This document shows, one piece after another, positions 38,686-48,451 of a DNA stretch of 64,000 nucleotides; position 1 is the stretch's first letter, and the number at the start of each line of letters is the position of its first letter. The notes below the pieces were generated by a model that was not told the origin of the DNA, searched no databases, and saw only the letters and a program-made list of their open reading frames with translations. Both the position numbers and the translations under genes were made by a program. The stretch is from Photorhabdus akhurstii (GTDB taxonomy: Bacteria > Pseudomonadota > Gammaproteobacteria > Enterobacterales > Enterobacteriaceae), in the NCBI RefSeq assembly GCF_018448925.1, contig NZ_RCWE01000003.1, forward strand, positions 364,939 to 428,938, given 5' to 3'.

Positions 38686-39476
38686 ATGAAATCCTATACC
38701 TGACGCTGGCGGAGAAATCCTATTTTTCAGCATTGCCGATGCATGTAAACAATTCTTACACCATTAAATGCCTTAATCACTCTTGCCACTTCAATATCGA
38801 ATATAATGGGGATTATTTGCTATCATTTTCATATTTATAATCTTATTAGTTTGGAAATAAAGTAGCATGTTTCTATCCTTATAAAGTAGAGATGCTCTGT
38901 GAAAGTGTGGATAATATCAGTTCTTATTAATCTATCGTGCCAGACTATTCTGGTCTGCGTGACTGAATTTATTCTCATTCGCATTAACTTAAGCCGACGA
39001 TCATGCTTTTTTTACTTTTTCCACTAAATGTTCTACCTGTTGTGCCGTGGGAGTGAAAATTATCTCTGTTTCTGTATTTTTATTTAACTAGTTGAAAATT
39101 AAATATAATTTAATTTTTTAATCATTTGTTTGACCTATGTAGATAATATAACCGACCTGGCGATTAATATTATTAAAATAAGTTCAATTTTTATGAAAAT
39201 TAATTCAATTTCGTTTAGATTTCGTTGATATATTGTTTTTTTAATCTCTTGATTAAGATGTTTTATATCTGGCGGTGATGAAGCAAAAAATGCTTTACGA
39301 TAAAAAATGACTTGATTTTATATAAATCTGTTTACAAAATCCCCTTACCCAGAAAATGGCCTGCCTGATAAATCCATTTATCTATTGAGGCGGGGGTTGT
39401 CGGTTTTCTCTTATTTTCCGCTTGGTTAGTTCCTGCTTTGAAATATCTGAATCCGGTTTTGTTTCTGAAATGCGTT
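38686..39476. other. AT-rich gap between gxpS and the T6SS cluster
   Basis: No complete gene is supported. A 61-codon frame over 38655-38840 begins inside the terminator and is discounted. On the minus strand, 39001-39087 holds 28 codons ending in TPTAQQVEHLVEKVKKA, which look like a real protein tail but have no head. The T6SS promoter is expected here. Confidence 0.5.
39001..39087 (-). pseudogene. Possible C-terminal gene relic
   Basis: The minus-strand frame reads 28 codons from 39087 to TGA at 39001, ending QQVEHLVEKVKKA, an amphipathic helix-like tail. A stop lies directly upstream and there is no start codon. I do not recognise the family. Confidence 0.3.
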
Positions 39477-39497
39477 GTGGCATGAACATCATGCCAC
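39477..39497 (+). other. 9-bp hairpin just upstream of tssB
   Basis: GTGGCATGA (39477-39485) and TCATGCCAC (39489-39497) form a perfect stem with a 3-nt loop, ending 30 bp before the tssB ATG. It may be a regulator site or mRNA leader structure for the T6SS operon. Confidence 0.55.
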
Positions 39498-39527
39498 TCA
39501 TTCTATTTTATTGTTGAGGAGTCACTT

Positions 39528-40025
39528 ATGACACATAGTTTTCAAAACGAGATCCCTAAATCGCGTATTAATATCAAATTGGATTTGCATACAGGAGGCG
39601 CGCAGAAAAAAGTTGAGCTGCCGCTGAAATTATTGGTAATGGGAGATTACAGCAACGGGCAGGAACAGCGCTCTCTCGCGGAAAGAAAAAAGGTGGCTAT
39701 CAACAAAAATAACTTTGATAGCGTACTGGCTGAATTTAGCCCCTCGGTTAATTTGACGGTTGAAAATACGCTGGCTGGAGATGGCAGCGAGGAGAATATC
39801 GCTCTTACTTTTCGGCAAATAAAAGACTTCGAGCCTGAACAAATCGCTCGCCAAATCCCGCAACTGCGGGCCTTGCTTTCGATGCGCCATCTATTGCGCG
39901 ATTTGAGATCCAACCTGCTTGACAACGCCACCTTTCGCCGGGAGCTGGAACATATCCTCCAGGATCAAGCACTAAGCGATGAACTACGGGCTGAACTGGC
40001 TGCGCTGGCGCCAAAAACTATTTGA
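39528..40025 (+). CDS. tssB: T6SS contractile sheath small subunit TssB
   Basis: A 165-aa protein that pairs with TssC to form the contractile sheath around the Hcp tube. Recognised from SRINIKLDLHTGGAQKKVELPL-type N-terminus, LVMGDYS, and FRQIKDFEPEQIARQIPQL. GAGGAG precedes the ATG. First gene of the T6SS operon in this window, 32 bp before tssC. Confidence 0.95.
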   Translation: MTHSFQNEIPKSRINIKLDLHTGGAQKKVELPLKLLVMGDYSNGQEQRSLAERKKVAINKNNFDSVLAEFSPSVNLTVENTLAGDGSEENIALTFRQIKDFEPEQIARQIPQLRALLSMRHLLRDLRSNLLDNATFRRELEHILQDQALSDELRAELAALAPKTI

Positions 40026-40057
40026 TTATTAGGTATTTAAATCAGGAGATAGGATTA

Positions 40058-41590
40058 ATGACTATACAAGAACAAACCACTGCGGCGGCAGTAACGACAA
40101 CTCACGCCGAAGGTAGTGTTTATCAATCGTTATTTAAGAAAATCAATTTACAGCCGGTAGAGCAGTTAAGCGATATTGAATGCTTTCAGAGCAGTGATGC
40201 GCTGGCTGATGTGACGGCGGACGAGCGAGTCACGGCGGCGGTTAGCGTTTTTCTTTCTGTGCTGAAAGCCTCGGCGCAAAAGGTTAAACGGCTGGATAAA
40301 GCATTATTGGATAACCATATCCGCGAGTTGGACGAACAAATCAGCCGTCAATTGGATGTGGTCATGCATCACCCTGAGTTCCAGCAGGTGGAATCTGCCT
40401 GGCGTGGCCTGAAATTCTTGGTTGATCGTACTGATTTTCGTCAGAACGTCAGAATTGAAGTGCTGGATGTCGCCAAAGAGGATTTACGGCAAGATTTTGA
40501 CGATGCGCCGGAAATTGTTCAAAGCGGTTTCTATCATCACGCTTACATTCAAGAATACGATACGCCGGGCGGCGAACCTATCGGATCGGTAATTGCCAAT
40601 TATGAATTTGATGCCGGCACGCAGGATATTGCCCTGCTGCGTAATATTGCCAAAGTCTCAGCGGCGGCGCATATGCCATTCATTGCGGCTATCGGCCCGG
40701 CCTTTTTTGGCAAACAAACGATGAATGAAGTGGCCGCGATTAAAGATATCGGTAACTACTTTGACCGCGCCGAATACATCAAGTGGCAAGCCTTCCGCGA
40801 AAGTGATGACGCTCGCTATATCGGCCTGACTTTCCCCCGGGTGCTAGGGCGTTTGCCCTATGGACCGGACACCGTACCGGTGCGGACTTTTAACTATGTT
40901 GAAGAGGTTTCCGGTCCGGATCACAATAAATATTTATGGACCAACGCCGCCTTTGCTTTTGCCGCAAACATGGTCAAGAGCTTTGTCAGTAATGGCTGGT
41001 GCGTCCAGATCCGTGGTCCAAATGCGGGGGGAGCGGTGACGGATTTGCCGATCCATCTCTACGATCTGGGAACCGGTAATCAGGTCAAAATTCCATCCGA
41101 AGTGATGATTCCAGAAACCCGCGAGTTTGAATTCGCGAATCTGGGCTTTATTCCGCTCTCTTACTACAAAAACCGGGATTACGCCTGCTTCTTTTCCGCC
41201 AACTCGGCGCAAAAACCGGAGTTGTATGACACCGATGAAGCGACGGCTAACAGCCGTATCAATGCGCGTCTGCCCTATATTTTCCTGCTGTCGCGCATTT
41301 CCCATTATTTGAAACTGATTCAACGAGAAAACATCGGCACCACCAAAGATCGACGTCTGCTCGAAATTGAGTTGAACAACTGGATCAACAGTTTGGTGAC
41401 TGAGATGACTGATCCTTCCGATGATTTGCAGGCTTCTCATCCGCTGCGTGAAGCGCGCGTCATTGTTGAAGATATTGACGACAACCCAGGTTTCTTCCGG
41501 GTCAAGTTGTATGCGGTGCCGCATTTTCAGGTAGAGGGACTCGACGTCAATCTCTCTTTGGTTTCTCAGATGCCGAAGACTAAAGGTTAA
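40058..41590 (+). CDS. tssC: T6SS contractile sheath large subunit TssC
   Basis: A 510-aa sheath subunit. Diagnostic blocks include HHPEFQQVESAWRGLKFLVD, IGSVIANYEFD, LPYGPDTVPVRTFNYVEE, LWTNAAFAFA, and PFYxY-like FIPLSYYKNRDYACFFSANS. I started at ATG 40058 (MTIQEQTTA), with AGGAGA upstream, rather than 40022, whose extra 12 residues precede the Shine-Dalgarno. Forms the sheath with TssB. Confidence 0.95.
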   Translation: MTIQEQTTAAAVTTTHAEGSVYQSLFKKINLQPVEQLSDIECFQSSDALADVTADERVTAAVSVFLSVLKASAQKVKRLDKALLDNHIRELDEQISRQLDVVMHHPEFQQVESAWRGLKFLVDRTDFRQNVRIEVLDVAKEDLRQDFDDAPEIVQSGFYHHAYIQEYDTPGGEPIGSVIANYEFDAGTQDIALLRNIAKVSAAAHMPFIAAIGPAFFGKQTMNEVAAIKDIGNYFDRAEYIKWQAFRESDDARYIGLTFPRVLGRLPYGPDTVPVRTFNYVEEVSGPDHNKYLWTNAAFAFAANMVKSFVSNGWCVQIRGPNAGGAVTDLPIHLYDLGTGNQVKIPSEVMIPETREFEFANLGFIPLSYYKNRDYACFFSANSAQKPELYDTDEATANSRINARLPYIFLLSRISHYLKLIQRENIGTTKDRRLLEIELNNWINSLVTEMTDPSDDLQASHPLREARVIVEDIDDNPGFFRVKLYAVPHFQVEGLDVNLSLVSQMPKTKG

Positions 41591-41606
41591 CCATAGGGGG
41601 AACATC

Positions 41607-42956
41607 ATGAAAATTGATCGTCCGCTATGGATGACAGGAACCATCTTGTCTCCCCAACAGTTTCAGCAGCAGGCTCGTTGGGAGGCATATGCCAATGAAT
41701 CTATTGCTCGTCTGGGACTGACGCATCCTTGGGGCGTGCTGACTGCGGTGTTTGATCAAGACACCTTAGCGTTGGGGCAATTGAAAGCGGATCACCTGTG
41801 TGTGCGTTTTGCCGATGGATCGCTGATTGACACCGATCGGGCGGATCGTTTACCGCCGGTGCTGGAATTGGCTGCCGTTTTGCCGACAGACGCGCAGCAG
41901 GTCACGGTCTTGCTGGCATTGCCGCACACCTATGCCAATGGCGGTAACTGCCTTAAACCGGATGAACGCGCTGATCGTCCGGTGCGTTATCAGCAAGAGT
42001 GGGTGCCGGTACAGGATGAATTCAGTGATCGCGTTGAATCTATGGCGGTTGCCCGTTATGCGATATCGCTGCGTTTTGACAGCATGGACAACGGTCAGTA
42101 TCTCACCTGCCCGGTGGCGCGTCTGTTGCGTGACGCTCAAGGGAAATGGACCCTTGATGAGCAATTTGTGCCGCCATTACTGAGCCTTAACGCGCATGCC
42201 GATTCGATAACTCGGCTCGATCGATTGTTGACGCAGTTACACGCTAAACAGGCTCGATTGATGACAATGCGCCGAGAGAGTAACGAACGGATGGCGGATT
42301 TCGCGGTGGCGGATGTGTCGTTGTTCTGGCTGCTTAACGCGCTTAACAGTTATGAACCGATATTGAGTGATTTTAAGACTCACCCAAATTTGCATCCAGA
42401 GCTGTTCTACCGTGAAGCGGTAAGGCTGGCGGGTAGTCTGTTGACCTTTTCACTGGACCATAACGCCGGGGTGATCCCGCGTTATCAGCACGATAATTTG
42501 ACGGCGGTACTCCCGCCGCTATTTGACTTGCTGAGTCAATTGCTGGAGATCAGCTTGCCGTCGCGGATGGTGACGATTGAGTTGAAGAAACCATCAGAAC
42601 AGCAGTGGATAGCCACTCTTCACGATGCTCGCTTATGTGAAGCGGCGGATTTTTATCTCTCTGTCCGCTCTTCCATACCGGCGCACCAGTTATACACCCG
42701 ATTCCCGCTGTTATGTAAAGCCGGGGCGCCGGACGAGGTTGACCGGATGATTAGCCGGGCATTAACCGGCATCCCCTTAGTCGCGCTTAGCCATGTCCCG
42801 GCCGCGGTCCCGCTGCGGCTGGAGAACCAGTACTTTGCCCTTGATCTCACCCATCCGGCGGGCAAAGCGATGCTGGCGGCGGGGAGCTGTGCTTTCTACG
42901 TGCCCGGAGTATTGGGCGATATTCAGCTTGAACTGTTTGCGGTATTGAGGACATGA
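41607..42956 (+). CDS. tssK: T6SS baseplate subunit TssK
   Basis: A 449-aa baseplate protein that links the baseplate to the membrane complex. The start MKIDRPLWMTGTILSPQQFQ and the block DRVESMAVARY are typical of the family. AGGGGG lies upstream. Its stop overlaps the tssL start by 4 bp (ATGA), showing translational coupling. Confidence 0.92.
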   Translation: MKIDRPLWMTGTILSPQQFQQQARWEAYANESIARLGLTHPWGVLTAVFDQDTLALGQLKADHLCVRFADGSLIDTDRADRLPPVLELAAVLPTDAQQVTVLLALPHTYANGGNCLKPDERADRPVRYQQEWVPVQDEFSDRVESMAVARYAISLRFDSMDNGQYLTCPVARLLRDAQGKWTLDEQFVPPLLSLNAHADSITRLDRLLTQLHAKQARLMTMRRESNERMADFAVADVSLFWLLNALNSYEPILSDFKTHPNLHPELFYREAVRLAGSLLTFSLDHNAGVIPRYQHDNLTAVLPPLFDLLSQLLEISLPSRMVTIELKKPSEQQWIATLHDARLCEAADFYLSVRSSIPAHQLYTRFPLLCKAGAPDEVDRMISRALTGIPLVALSHVPAAVPLRLENQYFALDLTHPAGKAMLAAGSCAFYVPGVLGDIQLELFAVLRT

Positions 42957-43627
42957 ATAAATCACCTTTATCAACTAAAACATCGCCACCGGATATCGAT
43001 GCCTTGTTACAGAACAGCTACCTGTTGGTGGCAGAGCTTTGTCAGAACGCACCGGTGGAACAGGCGGATGTGGTGTGGCAGCACTGCACCCGCGAGATAG
43101 AACAGACACGGCAAGCGCTGCGTGATGCGGATGTCAGCGAATCCGCGATTAATCATATCAGCTACGCCCATTGCGCCTTGCTGGATGAAACCGTGCTGGA
43201 ACGGGCGCCGGAACAGGGGCATGCCGCCTGGCGGACAACATCATTACAGGAGCATTTCTTTAATACCGCCGAGGCCGGTGACCAGTTGTATGAACGGATG
43301 CGCACGGTACTGCATGAACCGGCCCCCGATCGGACAGTATTGACCTGTTTTCACCGCGTATTGCTGTTGGGATTTCAGGGAAAGTGTCAGGAGGATACCG
43401 CACTGATACGTGAACAACTGGTAGACCGCTTACGTCAACAGGTTGTCCCTTTCGGCACGGCTCAACAATCACCGGCGTTAACCAATGCGTCATCGTCCCG
43501 TTGCTGGCTGCGTTCCACAGTCAGCCAATTGGTCGTGATGGCCTCCGTGGTGATCATCGTATTGTTCGGTGTCCGGTGGGGGATAGGTCACTATCTGGCA
43601 ACGCTATTTCCGGGGTTGGCGAGATGA
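42953..43627 (+). CDS. tssL: T6SS membrane-complex protein TssL (DotU/IcmH family)
   Basis: A 224-aa inner-membrane protein with a cytoplasmic helical domain (IDALLQNSYLLVAELCQN; YAHCALLDETVL; FFNTAEAGDQLYERM) and one C-terminal membrane segment (QLVVMASVVIIVLFGVRW). It forms the membrane complex with TssM and TssJ. It has no fused peptidoglycan-binding domain; the next gene supplies a separate OmpA-like domain. Overlaps neighbours by ATGA on both sides. Confidence 0.92.
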   Translation: MNKSPLSTKTSPPDIDALLQNSYLLVAELCQNAPVEQADVVWQHCTREIEQTRQALRDADVSESAINHISYAHCALLDETVLERAPEQGHAAWRTTSLQEHFFNTAEAGDQLYERMRTVLHEPAPDRTVLTCFHRVLLLGFQGKCQEDTALIREQLVDRLRQQVVPFGTAQQSPALTNASSSRCWLRSTVSQLVVMASVVIIVLFGVRWGIGHYLATLFPGLAR

Positions 43628-45360
43628 GTGTCATGTTGCAGCGGGTGTTATGGGGATGGGGAGCCGGGCTGGCATTGCTGCTCTGTCTGGTCTGGTTGCC
43701 CTTATCGCCTGTGAGCCGGTGGGTAGGGATAGTCATTATCCTGTTCTGCACGCTGGTGGGGCTGTTTTATAGCGAGCGTTCTCGACAGCGGGAGCGCCGT
43801 AACAGCCTGTCAGCGGTGCTGCCGCCTGAAAGTGATCGCCTCCCGGTAGTGTTGGTATATAGCGACATCCAGGACAGCCTGTTTGGTGATGAACTGCTGC
43901 GTCAAACGCCACAAGGTTACTGGTTGTGCTTACCGTCAGGGACTTCTCTGTCTGACGGGGTAGCAAGCTTGCTGGCTGCCCGGCCCTCTTGGGGCGGCCA
44001 GTTAAGTGTGATGGCGGTGATAAACCCGCAGCAATACCGTGACGCCGCCGTGTTAGCGGGTTGGGTGCGAGAACTACGTTGGCAGCTATCCCAAGTGCGT
44101 CGACAACACGCTATCTCGCTGCCTTTACTGCTAGCGGGCTACTTAGCCGGACCATCCCGACAACCTGATGATTCACCGTGGTTTGAGTGGCAATCAGGAC
44201 GGACCACCGTAACGGCCTGGCGCGAAGGCGCCTCTTTTCAACCACTCGCGGATTGGTTGGAACAGGGCACATTGGCGCAACAGATGGCGCGTTTTCCGCG
44301 TGGGGTTGAGTTGACTGGCTGGGCTGATTGGATGAAAGCGCATGTACTGCCCGTCTGCCTGACCCCGGAAAATGGCTTATCTCCTTGTCCGCCGCTGGCG
44401 ATGGTATTGAAGTTTGTACCGACGTTACCGCATTGGTTAACCGGCCATGTCTGGCAACAGTGGCTACAAACCAAAACAGCGCTGAACCGGGCGGGCGATC
44501 CGATAGTCACATCGGGCGCCGGTGATGCTGCCGCGACATTGCCATTCCCGGACAGCGTATTACGCCTGCTGCCTACGGCTACGGCACAAGCACCCGTTCG
44601 ACGGGCGATAGGTATCGCACTGGGGCTGTTTCTGCTGGCGGGCGTCACTGCGCTAGGTTGCTCGGCTTGGCATAACTGGCAGTTATTACGTCAGGTGGAG
44701 AGTGACCTGCTGCATTACCAGTCCATTGCCATGACGGATGATAGCCGCAAGGCACAGGCGGCGGCAGTACTGAGTCGTGACGCTGATCGGCTTGAGAGCT
44801 ATTACCGAGACGGCGTGCCGTGGCGTCTGGGATTGGGGCTATATCAAGGGGCGCGATTACGCCCGCCATTACAGGCGGCCATTGCCGATTATCAAGCTAA
44901 ACCGAGGGAGAAAACGCCGGTAACGCCGGTGGAACCACAGACCATCAGCCTTAACAGCCTGGCGTTGTTTGATGTGGGACAGGCGAAACTGAAAGCGGAT
45001 TCAACCAAAGTGTTAATCAACGCGCTAATAAACATCCGAGCCAAACCGGGCTGGATGATCCTCATCACCGGCTATACGGATGCTACCGGTGATGCCACGA
45101 AAAATCAGGCGCTGTCACTGGCACGCGCCGAAGCAGTTCGCGATTGGCTATTACAAACCAGCGACCTATCGCCGGCTTGCTTCACTGTACAAGGCAAGGG
45201 AGCAACGAGTCCGATCGCGACTAACGCAACCGCTGCGGGGCGAGCAGCCAACCGCAGGGTTGAAATCCGTCTGATACCGCATGCGGCCGCCTGTGCGCGA
45301 CCGCAGAAAGTACCGGACACATCAGCAACGTCGCCGCTACAGGCGACATCACTTAAGTAA
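43624..45360 (+). CDS. T6SS-associated OmpA-family membrane protein
   Basis: The 578-aa product has two membrane segments near the N-terminus (within residues 5-55), another near residues 340-370 (GIALGLFLLAGVTALGC), and a C-terminal OmpA-like peptidoglycan-binding domain from about residue 445 (FDVGQAKL, ITGYTDATGD, ARAEAVRDWLL, ANRRVEI). Such proteins anchor the T6SS membrane complex to the cell wall. The start at ATG 43624 overlaps the tssL stop (ATGA); the frame is open further upstream to 43501, but that lies inside tssL. Confidence 0.88.
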   Translation: MSVMLQRVLWGWGAGLALLLCLVWLPLSPVSRWVGIVIILFCTLVGLFYSERSRQRERRNSLSAVLPPESDRLPVVLVYSDIQDSLFGDELLRQTPQGYWLCLPSGTSLSDGVASLLAARPSWGGQLSVMAVINPQQYRDAAVLAGWVRELRWQLSQVRRQHAISLPLLLAGYLAGPSRQPDDSPWFEWQSGRTTVTAWREGASFQPLADWLEQGTLAQQMARFPRGVELTGWADWMKAHVLPVCLTPENGLSPCPPLAMVLKFVPTLPHWLTGHVWQQWLQTKTALNRAGDPIVTSGAGDAAATLPFPDSVLRLLPTATAQAPVRRAIGIALGLFLLAGVTALGCSAWHNWQLLRQVESDLLHYQSIAMTDDSRKAQAAAVLSRDADRLESYYRDGVPWRLGLGLYQGARLRPPLQAAIADYQAKPREKTPVTPVEPQTISLNSLALFDVGQAKLKADSTKVLINALINIRAKPGWMILITGYTDATGDATKNQALSLARAEAVRDWLLQTSDLSPACFTVQGKGATSPIATNATAAGRAANRRVEIRLIPHAAACARPQKVPDTSATSPLQATSLK

Positions 45361-45378
45361 CAATTAGGAGTAATCATT

Positions 45379-45870
45379 ATGGCGATTCCCGCTTATTTAT
45401 GGCTAAAAGATGACGGCGGCGCTGACATCAAGGGTTCTGTCGATGTACAGGGCCGGGAGGGCAGCATTGAGATTGTGGCGTTGGAACATATGTTGCACAT
45501 TCCGACGGACAACAACACCGGCAAACTGACGGGTACCCGTGTGCATGCTCCGCTGGTATTCACCAAAGATGTGGATGCATCAAGTCCCTATTTGTATAAA
45601 GCGGTCACCACCGGCCAGACCCTGAAATCCGCTGAAATCAAGTGGTACAGCATTGATGACGCAGGTCAGGAGAAAGAGTACTTCATTACCCAACTGGACA
45701 ACGTGAAGGTGGTGAAAGTGGCGCCGCTGATGCACGACATCAAAGACCCTGCCAAAGAGAAGCACAACCATCTGGAACGCATAGAGCTTCGTTACGAAAA
45801 AATCACCTGGACCTACAAAGACGGCAACATCATTCACGCTGATGCGTGGAATGAACGCGCGACGGCGTAG
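45379..45870 (+). CDS. hcp: T6SS inner-tube protein Hcp
   Basis: A 163-aa Hcp. It forms the expelled hexameric tube and can carry effectors. Recognised from AIPAYLWLKDDGGADIKGS, GREGSIEIVALEH, and HAPLVFTKDVDASSPYLYKA. Followed by a strong terminator, as is common for highly expressed hcp genes. Confidence 0.95.
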   Translation: MAIPAYLWLKDDGGADIKGSVDVQGREGSIEIVALEHMLHIPTDNNTGKLTGTRVHAPLVFTKDVDASSPYLYKAVTTGQTLKSAEIKWYSIDDAGQEKEYFITQLDNVKVVKVAPLMHDIKDPAKEKHNHLERIELRYEKITWTYKDGNIIHADAWNERATA

Positions 45871-45878
45871 CAAGTGCG

Positions 45879-45908
45879 GCAGACGGTTTAATCCGTCTGC
45901 TGTTTTTT
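45879..45908 (+). terminator. Rho-independent terminator after hcp
   Basis: GCAGACGG (45879-45886) pairs with CCGTCTGC (45893-45900) and is followed by TG and six T residues. Confidence 0.88.
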
Positions 45909-45921
45909 CATTTTTTGTGTA

Positions 45922-45948
45922 ATCGCGGGGGGCGGGAGGCCCCGCGAT
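45922..45948 (+). other. GC-rich hairpin between hcp and vgrG
   Basis: ATCGCGGGG (45922-45930) and CCCCGCGAT (45940-45948) form a perfect 9-bp stem with a G-rich 9-nt loop, followed by an A-run. Read from the minus strand it would be hairpin plus T-run; on the plus strand it is a second stop or stabiliser after hcp. Confidence 0.6.
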
Positions 45949-46047
45949 AAAAAACTTAAAACCAGATAAATCATAACCTTATGGGCCTCGGTATACGGCT
46001 ATGGGCGGTAGCGTACCCAAACGACTGAGGAATAATCGGAAGAAAAT

Positions 46048-48438
46048 ATGACAAATCCAACACCGATGATCATCTTTGATCACAGCCGCTACAGACTAAA
46101 AGTGTGGGGCAATAAAGCCCCGCTGGACGTGCTGGCCTTTAGCGGGCAGGAAGCCTTAAGCCAGCCGTTTCACTATGCCATTGAATTCACCAGTGCGGAG
46201 AAAGGGATTGAACCGGCACAGATGCTGATGCAGCAGGCTGCATTTACCCTGACTTCGCCTGAAATCAATCCGGGTATCCGGGGCTGGCCGATCGAACCCC
46301 CGGCGCCATTGCGCTCGGTTTACGGGGTGATCAGCGGTTTTAAACTGCTCTCCACCTCGCGGGACGAAAGCCGTTACGAAGTGACGCTCGAGCCGCGACT
46401 GGCGCTGCTGGCGAGAAGCCATCAATACGCCATCTACCAAAAACTGTCGGTGCCGGAGATTGTGGAAAAAATCCTGCGGGATCGTCACGGATTTCGCGGG
46501 CAGGACTTCCTGTTCAGTCTGGCGTACAACTACCCGAGGCGGGAACAGGTGATGCAGTATGGCGAAGATGACCTGCGCTTTATCCAGCGCCTGCTGGCGG
46601 AAGTGGGTATCTGGTACAAAGTGACCGCCGATGACCGATTAAATATCGATGTGGTGGAGTTTTACGACGACCAGCGTGACTACCAGTTCAACGTCTACCT
46701 GCCTGCCCGCAATCCGTCAGGCATGCACGGCGAGGAGGACGCGGTGGTCTGGGGCATGGAAACCGCGTATCAGGTGGTGGAGGGAAAAGTCGCGACCCGC
46801 AATTATGACTACCACGATGCCCGGCCGTATCCCGGCTTGAACACCGAGGCGGATGTGACACGGGGCGACCGCACCACTTATGGCGAAGCGTACCATTACC
46901 GCGATCACTACCGGATATCCGGCGACCGTTACGCCTATCAACCGGAGGCGGAAAGCGGAGTATTTTATGCCCGCCTGCATCACGAGCGTTACCTGAATCA
47001 ACGCATTCGCCTGCGGGGAATGACCACCTCCGCCACGCTGGTGCCGGGGCAGGAACTGAAAGTGAAAGGAGACGCCCCGGAAGCGTTTCGCAAAGGAGCG
47101 ATAATCACCCAGATCACCAACAGCGCTCGCCGGGACAGCAGTTTTGAAATGGCGTTCACCGCCATTCCCTACTCTGAAACCGTCTGTTTTCGCCCGGAAC
47201 GAGTGCCGAAACCGGTGATGGCGGGCACGATACCCGCGCGGGTGAGCAGCACGAAAGTGAATGATACCTACGGCGACATCGACAAAAACGGCTTGTATCG
47301 GGTGGCGTTTAACTTTGACCGGGAGAAATGGCCGCAAGGGGAAGAAAGCCTGTGGGTGCGTCTGGCGCGTCCCTATGCCGGAGAGAAGTATGGCTTTCAC
47401 TGGCCGTTGCTGGAAGGCACCGAAGTGGCGATCGCCTTTGAAGGGGGCGACCCGGACCGGCCCTACATCGCCTATGCCCTGCATGACTCGGAGCACCCGG
47501 ATCACGTCAATCTCTACAACTACAAACGCAACGTCCTGCGCACCCCGGCGAATAACAAACTGCGGATGGATGACGAGCGCGGTCGGGAACATATCAAACT
47601 GAGTACCGAATACGGCGGTAAAAGCCAGTTGAATCTCGGCCATCTCGTCGATAGCCAGCGCCCACACCCGGATAAACGGGGTGAAGGCTTTGAGCTACGC
47701 ACCGACGACTGGGGCGCGATTCGGGCCGGTAAGGGGTTGTTTATCAGTACCGATGAACAGTTGAAAGCACAGGGCAAAACGCTGGAGATGCAGGAAGCGT
47801 TATCGGCACTGGCACAAGCCAACCAACAGATGCAAACACTCAGTGAAGCAGCGACACAGGCCGCGTCTCTTGCCGCCGACGTACAAACCCAACTGAGTTA
47901 TGTCCAAGAGCGGGTTACGCAATTGCAGACAGCAGTACTGTTAGCCAGCTCACCGGCGGGTATTTCTTTGGTCAGTGGTGAACATATGCAAATGGCCGCT
48001 AAAGAAAACCTGATGGTCAATGTCGGCAAACACGCGGATATCGGGGTGATGAAACGTTTGTTTATCGGCGTAGGAGAAGCGTTTGGTTTATTTGTCCAAA
48101 AATTAGGCATCAAGCTGATTGCCAATCAGGGCAAAGTACTGGTACAGGCCCAGCATGATGAGATGGAATTGATGGCGCAACAGGAAATCACGCTCTCCAG
48201 TAGTGATAACAACATCACGATTACCACACCCAAAACACTGACGCTGAACGCGGGGGGAACCTATCTCAAGATGGATGGCAGTGGTATCGAGTTTGGGACA
48301 TTGGGAGGCTATCAAGTGAAATGCCAGAGTTACAACGTAAAGCAAGGTGGGGCTTCAATCGACACAAAAGTATCTGCCTTTCCCAAAACAGAATTAAAAG
48401 AAACGACTCCCGATCACACGGGTTCAATTTCAGGATAA
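46048..48438 (+). CDS. vgrG: T6SS spike protein VgrG
   Basis: A 796-aa spike protein. The gp27-like part includes QPFHYAIEFTS and MQYGEDDLRFIQRLLAEVGI; the gp5-like OB part has DKNGLYRVAFNFDREKWPQG and WVRLARPYAG. A DUF2345-type needle region follows (GLFISTDEQLKAQ; MQMAAKENLMVNVGK; EITLSSSDNNITITTPKTLT). It carries no obvious C-terminal toxin domain, so the next gene's effector is probably loaded onto its tip region. Starts after the hcp terminator, so may have its own promoter. Confidence 0.93.
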   Translation: MTNPTPMIIFDHSRYRLKVWGNKAPLDVLAFSGQEALSQPFHYAIEFTSAEKGIEPAQMLMQQAAFTLTSPEINPGIRGWPIEPPAPLRSVYGVISGFKLLSTSRDESRYEVTLEPRLALLARSHQYAIYQKLSVPEIVEKILRDRHGFRGQDFLFSLAYNYPRREQVMQYGEDDLRFIQRLLAEVGIWYKVTADDRLNIDVVEFYDDQRDYQFNVYLPARNPSGMHGEEDAVVWGMETAYQVVEGKVATRNYDYHDARPYPGLNTEADVTRGDRTTYGEAYHYRDHYRISGDRYAYQPEAESGVFYARLHHERYLNQRIRLRGMTTSATLVPGQELKVKGDAPEAFRKGAIITQITNSARRDSSFEMAFTAIPYSETVCFRPERVPKPVMAGTIPARVSSTKVNDTYGDIDKNGLYRVAFNFDREKWPQGEESLWVRLARPYAGEKYGFHWPLLEGTEVAIAFEGGDPDRPYIAYALHDSEHPDHVNLYNYKRNVLRTPANNKLRMDDERGREHIKLSTEYGGKSQLNLGHLVDSQRPHPDKRGEGFELRTDDWGAIRAGKGLFISTDEQLKAQGKTLEMQEALSALAQANQQMQTLSEAATQAASLAADVQTQLSYVQERVTQLQTAVLLASSPAGISLVSGEHMQMAAKENLMVNVGKHADIGVMKRLFIGVGEAFGLFVQKLGIKLIANQGKVLVQAQHDEMELMAQQEITLSSSDNNITITTPKTLTLNAGGTYLKMDGSGIEFGTLGGYQVKCQSYNVKQGGASIDTKVSAFPKTELKETTPDHTGSISG

Positions 48439-48451
48439 GGAGCCTGCACCA

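Noticed and set aside
38655-38840. 61-aa gene after gxpS
   Set aside because: It starts inside the terminator stem, has no ribosome site and resembles no protein.
39265-39285. Sigma-54 promoter for the T6SS operon
   Set aside because: A GG-N10-GC spacing occurs in TGGCGGTGATGAAGC, but the -12 element is AAGC instead of TTGC, so the match is too weak.
46717-47667. 316-aa minus-strand gene inside vgrG
   Set aside because: It is antisense to a clearly coding region with conserved VgrG motifs.
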